From the IMG/VR virus record IMGVR_UViG_3300030202_001155, positions 1-45,899 of that record: a stretch of DNA of 45,899 nt. One strand, written 5' to 3'. A program made the position numbers and the translations under genes. The DNA comes from a virus. Under the pieces are notes generated by a model. It did not search any database and was not told where the DNA came from. It worked only from the letters and a program-made list of their open reading frames with translations. This document shows positions 14,755 to 21,667 of this stretch, one piece after another. Each line of letters starts with the position of its first letter. Position 1 is the stretch's first letter.

Positions 14755-15027
14755 ATGAATAAAGAAATTAGCTTAACAGAGTTACAACAAGATAGCTTAG
14801 AGTTATCTATTAGAACTGATATAGAAACATCACAAAATATATTAGAAGACTCTCTTAATGAGTTAGAAGATATAAAGCTAGGTTACTCATCATCTAATTA
14901 TGATGGTATGAATACATTAGAACAATGTGAAAATCAGATAAAAAGATACAGACAACACCTTAGATCATTATATGCTGTTTATGAGAAGTTGGGTCATGAC
15001 TCAAGCTATCTTAAAGGAGACAGATAA
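14755..15027 (+). CDS. Small helical hypothetical protein
   Basis: The 90-residue acidic protein is predicted to be mostly helical (LQQDSLELSIRTDIETSQNILEDS is spread over the first third). It ends YLKGDR; the codons GGA GAC AGA before TAA are also the SD of the next gene. It is first in the operon behind the promoter at 14666, with the full leader motif. It is weakly similar in layout to the 90-residue product at 15245 (T..Q near the start, DS in the second helix, GDR/K end), perhaps an old duplication. Function unknown. Confidence 0.7.
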   Translation: MNKEISLTELQQDSLELSIRTDIETSQNILEDSLNELEDIKLGYSSSNYDGMNTLEQCENQIKRYRQHLRSLYAVYEKLGHDSSYLKGDR

Positions 15028-15245
15028 TGAGAACTTACAAAAGAAAATTTAGAGAAGGTGGCATGAGAGTAAACCATAATCCTAATGGTTTATATGGTAA
15101 AGAAGGTATTGATTTTGATATTGCCTTTATTGAAATGCTTTTAAATCGCAGAAGTTTTTATACACAAAAAGAAATTACAAGAAGAGATGATTTAGTTAAA
15201 AAATTAAAAGAATTAAAAACAATAAAAAGAAATGGAGACAGATAA
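15027..15245 (+). CDS. Small basic hypothetical protein
   Basis: The 72-residue basic protein begins MRTYKRKFREGGMRVNHNPN and has a lysine-rich second half. The start overlaps the previous stop (TAATG), with the SD GGAGA provided by the previous gene's last codons. Its own last codons repeat the arrangement (NGDR then TAATG). A nucleic-acid-binding role is suggested only by charge. Confidence 0.65.
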   Translation: MRTYKRKFREGGMRVNHNPNGLYGKEGIDFDIAFIEMLLNRRSFYTQKEITRRDDLVKKLKELKTIKRNGDR

Positions 15246-15517
15246 TGAGAACGATTAAAGTAACTAAAGACCAAGAAAGCACAATATTAGATCTTATACT
15301 TATGAAGCATGAAACATTAGAGTCAGAACTTAGAGATTCAATATCACATAATGAACATGACCTTTATTTGTTGTCAGAACAAGGGAAGGATTGGAACATC
15401 CAATATAAAGAACTTCAAGAAGTAGCTAGAGCTTATTCTGCTTTTAAGCCAGGTTATGTGTTATCGAATGACATTGAAGAAGAATTTGATAAGTTAAATA
15501 AGAAGGGAGACAAATAA
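15245..15517 (+). CDS. Small helical hypothetical protein
   Basis: The 90-residue acidic, helical protein begins MRTIKVTKDQESTILDLI. The first bases of the gene (GATAATGAGAAC) repeat those of the preceding gene, a short duplicated translation-start region. Its C-terminus, KKGDK, again encodes the next SD. It has no known motif and shares a loose pattern with the 90-residue protein at 14755. Confidence 0.65.
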   Translation: MRTIKVTKDQESTILDLILMKHETLESELRDSISHNEHDLYLLSEQGKDWNIQYKELQEVARAYSAFKPGYVLSNDIEEEFDKLNKKGDK

Positions 15518-15518
15518 T

Positions 15519-15872
15519 ATGTCTATTACAACTACAAGTAAAGAAGATGCTGTCCTCAATATTATATATGATTACACATTGGAAGATAGCAGTTATAAAA
15601 GAGAAGAGCTAACACAAGATGACATTGATAGTTTTGAAGACGATCCAATATTTGCTATGATTAATGTTGACGACATTGTTAACATACTTAACAAAAATAT
15701 AACTGTTATGTCTAGGCAAAGTATTGGTGGTGTTTTAACTTCTTTAGCAGATAAAGGTTTAATATTTGCTAATGATGATGGCTTCACTGATCATCTTATG
15801 AATTTTATGTTAGAGCCTTCTGGATATCAACATATGTTTAACAAAGATAAATTTATTGGAGTAACAAAATGA
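15519..15872 (+). CDS. Hypothetical protein, possible winged-helix-like C-terminus
   Basis: The 117-residue acidic protein has a middle part, VMSRQSIGGVLTSLADKGLI (about 64-83), that reads like the recognition-helix/wing region of small phage winged-helix proteins, where a helix is followed by a beta wing (IFANDDG). The similarity is weak. It begins one base after the previous stop region, with SD GGGAGA, and its stop overlaps the next small gene (ATGA). A regulatory role is possible but unproven. Confidence 0.6.
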   Translation: MSITTTSKEDAVLNIIYDYTLEDSSYKREELTQDDIDSFEDDPIFAMINVDDIVNILNKNITVMSRQSIGGVLTSLADKGLIFANDDGFTDHLMNFMLEPSGYQHMFNKDKFIGVTK

Positions 15873-15958
15873 AAATGTTAAAAAGAATTGCAGAATTTAT
15901 TTGTGTCTTGATGCTGATTTTTTCAGCTATATTTTTCTACATAGGTTTTTACGGCTAA
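15869..15958 (+). CDS. 29-residue membrane miniprotein
   Basis: ATG 15869 overlaps the previous stop as ATGA and opens 29 codons to TAA 15956-15958, which in turn overlaps the next ATG. The product is a short basic head (MKMLKRIAEF) followed by one hydrophobic helix (ICVLMLIFSAIFFYIGFYG). Overlaps on both sides and the ideal membrane pattern argue that it is real. Its role is unknown; small phage membrane proteins of this size often act as regulators or in lysis. Confidence 0.55.
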   Translation: MKMLKRIAEFICVLMLIFSAIFFYIGFYG

Positions 15959-16206
15959 TGGAAAAGACTGAGTTAGAAGAGAGAATTATGTTTGGATGCA
16001 CTATAGAAGAGTTAGACACTTTAATTGATGAATCTATTTCAATTGAAGTGTTACTTCTTTCTATTTTAACTCAAGCACAAGATGCAATGTTAGAAGGGAA
16101 ATTAGAACATGCATCTCAATATATAAATAGAAGTAAATATATGCTACATGAGTTGGCTTCTACTAAGATTATAGAAATGTTTGCTTCTAGCAAAATAAAA
16201 AATTAA
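15958..16206 (+). CDS. Small helical hypothetical protein
   Basis: I choose ATG 15958 (TAATG overlap with the membrane miniprotein). The upstream in-frame ATG at 15901 lies within that miniprotein's hydrophobic segment and has no SD. The 82-residue product is helical and acidic at first (MEKTELEERIMFGCTIEELD) and then amphipathic, ending KIKN. No motif is recognised. Confidence 0.6.
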   Translation: MEKTELEERIMFGCTIEELDTLIDESISIEVLLLSILTQAQDAMLEGKLEHASQYINRSKYMLHELASTKIIEMFASSKIKN

Positions 16207-16219
16207 TAAGGAGAATAGA

Positions 16220-16372
16220 ATGGCAGATAAAGAATATGAAATGACTGAGCAGGATTATCTTGCTGAACAACATGAGTCTGCAGAAGCAATGAACCATTTT
16301 GATGAAGATGGTTTTTGTCATTTCTGTGGTCGTCATCAAGATGAAGGGATACATTACAAATGTTGGATTTAG
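16220..16372 (+). CDS. 50-residue putative zinc-knuckle protein
   Basis: ATG 16220, preceded by AAGGAGAATAGA, opens 50 codons to TAG 16370-16372. The C-terminal half carries FCHFCGRHQDEG followed by HYKCWI, giving CxxC plus His and Cys, a plausible zinc site. The N-terminal half is acidic. It overlaps the start of the oxygenase gene at 16360 by 13 bases in another frame. Function unknown. Confidence 0.6.
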   Translation: MADKEYEMTEQDYLAEQHESAEAMNHFDEDGFCHFCGRHQDEGIHYKCWI

Positions 16373-17004
16373 ATAAAGATGATTATGTAGCTAGATTATT
16401 TCCTACTCCAGTTTATAAATTTGGAAAGTATGGTACTAAGAGCAGTAATGTGTTTGATTGTTCTAAAGAATTAGAAATGCTTTATGATAATCAAGGTAAT
16501 TATACTACAGAAAATAGTTACATATTAGACTTACCTCATTATAAACTTATTAAAGATAGAATTATGGAAGGTTTAAAAATTTATACTCAAAAAGTTTTGG
16601 GATTAAAACCACATGAATTTTATATTACTCAATCTTGGATTAATGTTACAATTCCTAATGGATATCATCATGAACATAAACATGCTAATTCAATCGTTAG
16701 TGGAGTATATTATATGGATTGTGGTGAAGGTTTAACAGAAAGTGAAACTGTATTTGCTAATCCTAACCCTGCTACCTTAGGTGGATCTGATATTTGGGCA
16801 CTTCTTATTGATCAGTTAACTACTTCTAATTCTAGAGAATGGGTACTGCCTGCAAGAAATAATGATATAATTTATTTTCTTTCAGCATTAGGACATTCAG
16901 TTAATCGTAATCAAGCTAAAACAAATAGAATAAGTTTATCTTTTAATACTTTTGTAAAAGGAAATATAGGAAATAAATTAAGATTAAGTGAATTGAAACT
17001 TTAG
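16360..17004 (+). CDS. 2OG-Fe(II) oxygenase (2OG-FeII_Oxy_5 type)
   Basis: The 214-residue protein begins LFPTPVYKF (13-21), a typical start for this family, and has SWINVTIPNGYHHEHKH (92-108) with the HxH-type iron ligands, SGVYYMD, and a C-terminal GHSVNRNQ followed by NRISLSFNTF with the His and Arg for iron and 2-oxoglutarate. Relatives are frequent in marine phages; their substrates are mostly unknown (proteins or nucleic-acid bases). It ends the small-gene operon just before the promoter at 17007. Confidence 0.8.
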   Translation: MLDLDKDDYVARLFPTPVYKFGKYGTKSSNVFDCSKELEMLYDNQGNYTTENSYILDLPHYKLIKDRIMEGLKIYTQKVLGLKPHEFYITQSWINVTIPNGYHHEHKHANSIVSGVYYMDCGEGLTESETVFANPNPATLGGSDIWALLIDQLTTSNSREWVLPARNNDIIYFLSALGHSVNRNQAKTNRISLSFNTFVKGNIGNKLRLSELKL

Positions 17005-17006
17005 GG

Positions 17007-17035
17007 TTGCCTTTTAATTTTTTATGAACTATAGT
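17007..17035 (+). promoter_or_regulatory. Sigma70-like promoter (set member 4)
   Basis: TTGCCT (17007-17012), a 17-base spacer and TATAGT (17030-17035) start immediately after the oxygenase stop. The transcript would contain the leader motif GATAACTAATAACATGGAG before the helicase start. The presence of the promoter up to 17035 also argues against helicase starts upstream of about 17050. Confidence 0.75.
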
Positions 17036-17066
17036 AATTTTGATAACTAATAACATGGAGAGGATG

Positions 17067-18605
17067 ATGCAATTAAGACCGTACCAAATAGAAGCAGTGG
17101 GGAGTTGCATAGCTGCCTTAGATGAAGGTCATAACCCTGTGCTTCAATTAGCTACAGGTACTGGTAAATCTTTAATAATTGCTGCTTTGTGTCAGTATTA
17201 CAGATCAATGAATAAAAAAGTATGGATGCTTACTCATGTTCAACAGTTAGTAAAACAGAATGCAGAAGCATACAATAAATATACTGGGCAAGTTGCTGGT
17301 ATAGTTTGTGCTGGATTAAATCGTAAAGATCTTACTAGAAAAGTTACTTTTGGAACTATCCAAAGTATGACAAATATCTTATCAGAAATAGAAGAACCTT
17401 CAATAATTATTATAGATGAGGCACATAGAGTTCCTCACAATTTTGGAGAGCCGACTCTATATGAAAGTATATTAAGAAGATATCCCAATGCTCAGAGGGT
17501 AGCTATGACTGCTACACCATGGAGAATGGACAATGGTATTATTTATGGCGATGGGGAAGAGTTCTTCTTTGATAAATTAGCTTATAATTATCCTGTAACT
17601 CGTGCCGTAAGAGACGGATACTTATGTCCTTTAGTAGGAGTAGAAAGTTCTATTCAATTAAATATGGAAAATGTTTCAGTAGGTAATGATTTTGTTCAAA
17701 CAGAAGCAGGAGAACTTATTACTGAAGAATGGTTAGAGTCTGTAGCTATGACTATTGATGATTTAGCATCAGAAAGAAACCATTTAGCTGTTTATTGTCC
17801 TACTGTTAAGTCTGCTAATTTAGCATCGGAAATTATTGAACAAGTAACAGGTCGTAAATCATCTGTCTTAACTGGAGACATGTCTCAAGATAAAAGAGAC
17901 AAAGTTCTTTCTGATTTAGAAGATGGCACTACATCTGTGTTATGCTCAGTAGATATGATCACTACTGGGTTCGATTTCCCTCCCTTAGATTGTATAATCT
18001 GTCTGCGTCCCACATTGTCATCCTCTCTGTGGGTTCAGATGCAAGGGAGGGGAACTAGATTACATGAAACTAAAAAGAATTGTTTAGTGTTAGATTTTGC
18101 TGGTAATCTTATACGATTAGGTGGAGTAGATATGTATGAGACATTCTTTAAAGAAGATGGAGAAGAAGTAGAAGCAGTCGCCAGTGCTCCTTATGTTCGT
18201 AAAGAGAGAAAGATCTATCCTGGTCTTACTACTCTTAATCCTATTGATCCGATGACAGGGAGAGATGCAGAAGATAATGCAATATTAGAATTAGATGCAA
18301 TACATAAGATTAATGCTGTCTCTATAAAGACTCGTAATAGTGAGTTCCCTATGATGATGGTAACTTATACTTGCAGTACTCCGGAAAATGCTCGTATAGA
18401 CGCTACTCTATTTATTAATACTGTTAACCCTAAAGAAAAAGATTTTAACTTCTTCAAGGTTCGTAGATTAGCCACTCCCTTACCTTCCGCAGCTAAGAGA
18501 GTGTCTTATCAAATTAAGGATGCTCTTTACCCAGCTAAGATTAAAGTAAAAAAGAATGGTAAATACTGGAATGTAGTAAGCGAAATGTTTAGAGCAGGTA
18601 CATGA
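17067..18605 (+). CDS. Superfamily 2 DEAH-type helicase
   Basis: I place the start at ATG 17067, six bases after GGAGAGG. A TTG at 17040 and ATGs at 17055 and 17064 are in frame but have poorer spacing. The 512-residue helicase begins QLRPYQIEAV and has Walker A ATGTGKS (about 29-35), DEAH (117-120) and AMTATP (146-151). The second RecA domain has TTGFDFPPLD and QMQGRGTRLH. The layout resembles UvsW/RadD-type phage helicases that remodel branched DNA or help replication restart. It overlaps a miniprotein by four bases downstream. Confidence 0.85.
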   Translation: MQLRPYQIEAVGSCIAALDEGHNPVLQLATGTGKSLIIAALCQYYRSMNKKVWMLTHVQQLVKQNAEAYNKYTGQVAGIVCAGLNRKDLTRKVTFGTIQSMTNILSEIEEPSIIIIDEAHRVPHNFGEPTLYESILRRYPNAQRVAMTATPWRMDNGIIYGDGEEFFFDKLAYNYPVTRAVRDGYLCPLVGVESSIQLNMENVSVGNDFVQTEAGELITEEWLESVAMTIDDLASERNHLAVYCPTVKSANLASEIIEQVTGRKSSVLTGDMSQDKRDKVLSDLEDGTTSVLCSVDMITTGFDFPPLDCIICLRPTLSSSLWVQMQGRGTRLHETKKNCLVLDFAGNLIRLGGVDMYETFFKEDGEEVEAVASAPYVRKERKIYPGLTTLNPIDPMTGRDAEDNAILELDAIHKINAVSIKTRNSEFPMMMVTYTCSTPENARIDATLFINTVNPKEKDFNFFKVRRLATPLPSAAKRVSYQIKDALYPAKIKVKKNGKYWNVVSEMFRAGT

Positions 18606-18727
18606 TAAATAAGAAGAATATGTGTAAGGTTTGTAAAAAATTAAATACTAAAAAATGTGCCAGGTGCAATCCGGAAACTATTCTATCTTGGAAGATTGCT
18701 TGCTCAGTAGGAGGGAATAATGGCTAA
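18602..18727 (+). CDS. 41-residue zinc-ribbon miniprotein
   Basis: ATG 18602 overlaps the helicase stop (ATGA) and opens 41 codons to TAA 18725-18727, overlapping the primase start by eight bases. The product carries CKVCKKLNTKKCARC, two CxxC pairs as in a compact zinc ribbon. Its last codons encode the SD of the primase (GTAGGAGGGAATA). Small zinc ribbons of this type sit beside primases in phages. The role is unknown, but the overlaps on both sides support translation. Confidence 0.6.
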   Translation: MINKKNMCKVCKKLNTKKCARCNPETILSWKIACSVGGNNG

Positions 18728-20849
18728 AACTCCTAAACATATTTGGGCAGTAGATACTCAAGGTCCTAGCACTTTAGATTATGCATTAGCATATGCTAAA
18801 TTGGGATGGTATGTCGTTCCTGTGTGGTCTGTTGATGAGAATGGAGACTGCCGATGTGGAAGACCTAACAACGAGCAAGGACATAAACCAGGTAAGCATC
18901 CCCAAGCAAACTTAGCACCGCATGGTCATCAAGATTCTACTATCAATGAAGACATTATAAAAGAATGGTGGTCTACTGATCCTGGTGCTGGGATTGGTAT
19001 TAGTTTAGCTGACTCTGGTCTCATTGCATTAGACATTGATCCGCAGAATGGAGGTCAAGAGTCATTAGATAAATTAGAAGCAGAGCATGGCGTCTTACAT
19101 TCAGATTGTGTAGCCAAAACTCAAGGAGGAGGTGAGCACAGGCTATTCAAAGCAGAGCCAGGAAAGAGTTATCCAGGAACTCTTGCCAAAGGGTTAGATT
19201 TAAAACATCATGGATATATTTGTGTTGCTCCTACTCTTGGCCAGAGTGGAGAGTATAAATGGGAACCAGGAAGTTCTCCTTTAAGTAAATCTAACCCAGC
19301 GCAACCTTCTAGTTTACCATCTTTAATTAGTGATAGAGCTCGTACTCCTACTGAGTATTCTTTGATAGAACAAGGAGGAACTCCTATTGCTACTGCTCAA
19401 ACATTTGATGATCTGCGTTCAGCATTAAAGCATGTAGACGCTGATGATTATACTACTTGGGTAAATGTAGGAACTGCTCTAAAACCTTACGGAGAAAATG
19501 GTTACAAGGTCTGGACTGAATGGTCTACTCGTAGTGATAAGTTTGATGCATCTGCTCAAAGAAAAAAGTGGGAAAGAGATTTAGATCAGCCACACTCAAT
19601 TACTTATCGTTCTATATTTAGGTTAGCTATTGATAACGGCTGGGTAGGAAGTAAGACGAAAGACTTTACTAGAGTAGAAGAATATGCAGACGGAGATCAT
19701 CCGCTCTCTTTAAAAGAAGCGCAACCTTCCGGTGCTGATGAAGTAACGATGTTTGAATACATCTTTGATAACTTCATGTCTACTGGAGTTAATGTTGTAG
19801 CTGGTGCTCCTGGTGTCGGTAAGACAACTCTCATAATCCCGTTGGCTTTAGCTACCGCTCATCTTTGTCCCGCAGACTTTGATTTAAAACCTAAAGTCCG
19901 GAGGAATGTTATCATAATTACTGAGTCTGTGGTCCAGGTGCAGAGAGTTATTTACTCTATGTTTAACTGGGGTTCTACTGGAATGAGAGCAGAAGACTTT
20001 AATGAGAGAGTGAGAGTTATACAGAGTCACAGACTAGACCCAAAGATAGTAGCACAGACTGCTGAAGAATATAAAGAGTGGACTGTAGATAATATAACTG
20101 CGGAAGGAGAAAACTATAAAGCATTACCTCTTGTTGTATTTGACACGGCTAATGCTGTCTTTGATTTAGAGAACGAAAATGATAATGCTCAGGTCGGTAG
20201 AGCTATGGCATATATTAAAGAAGCATTCCTCTTCTTTCCTGTCATTATTGTTAGCCATACTGCCAAGATGCTCGGCACTGGGGAGTCTGATTATCTTTCA
20301 CCCAGAGGTGCATCAGCATGGACTGGAGATGCTCATGGAGTTTACACAGTATTTAAAGATGGCGAAGATGTTTCTAGTCCTCGTGTTCTTAAAGCTACCA
20401 AAGTTCGTTTCCCTACCGAGTATCCTGAGTTAACATTTGATGTCGTTACTAATAAAGAATCTCACAAAGATGTCCTAGGATTTGACAGCGAGGTCTGGTT
20501 TATGCATTCTATCGCTAGAGTATTACAGGTCGGTGAACGAGCGCAACTTAAAGATGATATGAAAGAACAGAAAGAAAATGAACAGTGGGACAGAATATGT
20601 AACGACTTAGTGACACTCATCCGTAACGATCCTGGTAAGAGTCGTAGTTATTATGAGAGGATGCCTATCGCTGAGGGAGGAGTTAAAGCGAGTCAAGAAA
20701 GAAAAGAGAGAGCTATCGACTCTCTGATAAAAGACGGTAGGATTGAGAGAGTTATGTTGGATAAACCTAAAGGAAGAGCTAATCATTTCCTTAGAGTTAA
20801 CGAAGATGTAGAAGATAATAAAGAGGGAGGTAAGTATAGTGTTAGTTAA
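18720..20849 (+). CDS. Primase-polymerase fused to RecA-like helicase
   Basis: The 709-residue replication protein has a PrimPol-type domain in residues 15-200: the Cys-containing CRCGRP (44-49), ALDIDPQNGG with D105 and D107, and TQGGGEHRLF with H140. A PriCT-like helical linker follows (about 229-300: HVDADDYTTWVNVGTAL). The C-terminal ATPase has GAPGVGKTT (362-370) and LVVFDTAN (471-478), as in RepA/AAA_25 hexameric helicases. It would prime and unwind for the family B polymerase. The base composition rises visibly in GC toward its 3' end, continuing into the terminase genes. Confidence 0.88.
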   Translation: MAKTPKHIWAVDTQGPSTLDYALAYAKLGWYVVPVWSVDENGDCRCGRPNNEQGHKPGKHPQANLAPHGHQDSTINEDIIKEWWSTDPGAGIGISLADSGLIALDIDPQNGGQESLDKLEAEHGVLHSDCVAKTQGGGEHRLFKAEPGKSYPGTLAKGLDLKHHGYICVAPTLGQSGEYKWEPGSSPLSKSNPAQPSSLPSLISDRARTPTEYSLIEQGGTPIATAQTFDDLRSALKHVDADDYTTWVNVGTALKPYGENGYKVWTEWSTRSDKFDASAQRKKWERDLDQPHSITYRSIFRLAIDNGWVGSKTKDFTRVEEYADGDHPLSLKEAQPSGADEVTMFEYIFDNFMSTGVNVVAGAPGVGKTTLIIPLALATAHLCPADFDLKPKVRRNVIIITESVVQVQRVIYSMFNWGSTGMRAEDFNERVRVIQSHRLDPKIVAQTAEEYKEWTVDNITAEGENYKALPLVVFDTANAVFDLENENDNAQVGRAMAYIKEAFLFFPVIIVSHTAKMLGTGESDYLSPRGASAWTGDAHGVYTVFKDGEDVSSPRVLKATKVRFPTEYPELTFDVVTNKESHKDVLGFDSEVWFMHSIARVLQVGERAQLKDDMKEQKENEQWDRICNDLVTLIRNDPGKSRSYYERMPIAEGGVKASQERKERAIDSLIKDGRIERVMLDKPKGRANHFLRVNEDVEDNKEGGKYSVS

Positions 20850-20860
20850 TGGTTCGGGTA

Positions 20861-20936
20861 ATCGTTCAAACGATCAGACCAAACGAACGATCACTCATCG
20901 AAGGACGGAGGAGAGGGTATTTCTACCTCTCTCCGT
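20861..20936 (+). repeat. Inverted-repeat cluster after the primase gene
   Basis: This 220-base gap (20850-21070) begins with a near palindrome ATCGTTCAAACGAT (20861-20874), then AACGAACGATC (20882-20892), and a bulged hairpin ACGGAG...CTCCGT with inner AGAGG/CCTCT (20905-20936). The ATCGTT/AACGAT units are repeated in the terminators at 20962 and 25890, so several alternative pairings are possible. I see no convincing gene. It may be a terminator array, an operator region or part of a packaging signal. Confidence 0.5.
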
Positions 20937-20961
20937 AGTCGTTCAGATGGGTTCGTCAGCT

Positions 20962-21009
20962 ATCGTTCGTTCGCTCATGTCTCTAATAGAACGAACGATT
21001 ACTTTTTCC
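20962..21009 (+). terminator. Terminator upstream of the terminase operon
   Basis: An 11-bp perfect stem, ATCGTTCGTTC (20962-20972) with GAACGAACGAT (20989-20999), with a 16-base loop, is followed by TACTTTTTCCC. It would end the helicase-primase transcript just before the next promoter. The same stem arms recur in the terminator after the portal gene. Confidence 0.7.
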
Positions 21010-21010
21010 C

Positions 21011-21039
21011 TTTACTTTTCTGATGAAGCGAACTATAGT
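21011..21039 (+). promoter_or_regulatory. Sigma70-like promoter (set member 5), terminase operon
   Basis: TTTACT (21011-21016), a 17-base spacer and TATAGT (21034-21039) start directly after the T-tract of the terminator. Transcription would begin near 21046, so the ATG at 21023 inside the promoter cannot be the start of the terminase gene. Confidence 0.8.
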
Positions 21040-21046
21040 AGATCGG

Positions 21047-21062
21047 CAACTAGAAGGAGTTG
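21047..21062 (+). promoter_or_regulatory. 5'-end hairpin with the SD in its loop
   Basis: CAACT (21047-21051) pairs with AGTTG (21058-21062), leaving AGAAGG in the loop, so the SD AGAAGGAG is partly presented and partly paired. The start ATG 21071 is 11 bases after the SD. The transcript from the promoter at 21011 would begin only a few bases before this hairpin. Confidence 0.4.
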
Positions 21063-21070
21063 GCTGTATT

Positions 21071-21667
21071 ATGAGTGAAGATGATACAAAAGATGACGAT
21101 AAGAAGATCGTTAAGATTCGTCCTGGAGCTAGGAAACATAATAGGCAAGCTATCATGAATGCTCTCTGCCCTCTACTAGAATCTGGTATGTCATTAAATG
21201 CTGCTTGTTATAAGGTTCCGGACTGTCCTCCTTCTAGCCAGATACTAGACTGGATAAGTACAGAGCCAGCGTTAGCCGAGCAATACGCGCATGCGCGAGA
21301 ACTTGGATACAAGCTGATAGCTGATGAGATACTAGCTATATCAGATGAGAACTATACTCTCATAGAAGAAGACATACTAGACGAGGACGGACAGCCTATG
21401 CTGGACGAGAGAGGTAATCGTTTACAGCGAACAGTGAAAGCACCGATAAGCAATGAAGCTCTGGCTCGTAATAGATTAAGAGTAGACAGCAGGAAGTGGA
21501 TGCTGAGTAAGATGCTGCCGAAGATTTATGGCGACAAGATTCAGACAGAGCATGTCGGTAAGGACGGAGGACCAGTGCAACTTGCTGCGGTAGATCTGAA
21601 GAACCTGAGCGACGAGGAACTCAATCAATTGAATGAGACAATGAAGAAGATAGAGACAGAGAAATGA
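21071..21667 (+). CDS. terS: Terminase small subunit
   Basis: I use ATG 21071 because the earlier in-frame ATG (21023) lies inside the promoter. The 198-residue protein has an acidic N-terminus, then a helical DNA-binding region with a helix-turn-helix look (MSLNAACYKVPDCPPSSQIL, about 41-60) and LAEQYAHARELGYKLIADEI. The C-terminal half includes RNRLRVDSRKWMLSKMLPK. This is the usual small-terminase layout: DNA recognition first, oligomerisation helices, then a TerL contact. It overlaps the large-subunit gene by four bases (ATGA). Composition is richer in G and C than most of the window. Confidence 0.85.
   Translation: MSEDDTKDDDKKIVKIRPGARKHNRQAIMNALCPLLESGMSLNAACYKVPDCPPSSQILDWISTEPALAEQYAHARELGYKLIADEILAISDENYTLIEEDILDEDGQPMLDERGNRLQRTVKAPISNEALARNRLRVDSRKWMLSKMLPKIYGDKIQTEHVGKDGGPVQLAAVDLKNLSDEELNQLNETMKKIETEK

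Noticed and set aside
20839-21078. 79-codon frame between primase and terS
   Set aside because: It runs through the inverted repeats, a terminator and a promoter, and is rich in Arg and Ser from the repeats, as expected for a chance frame.
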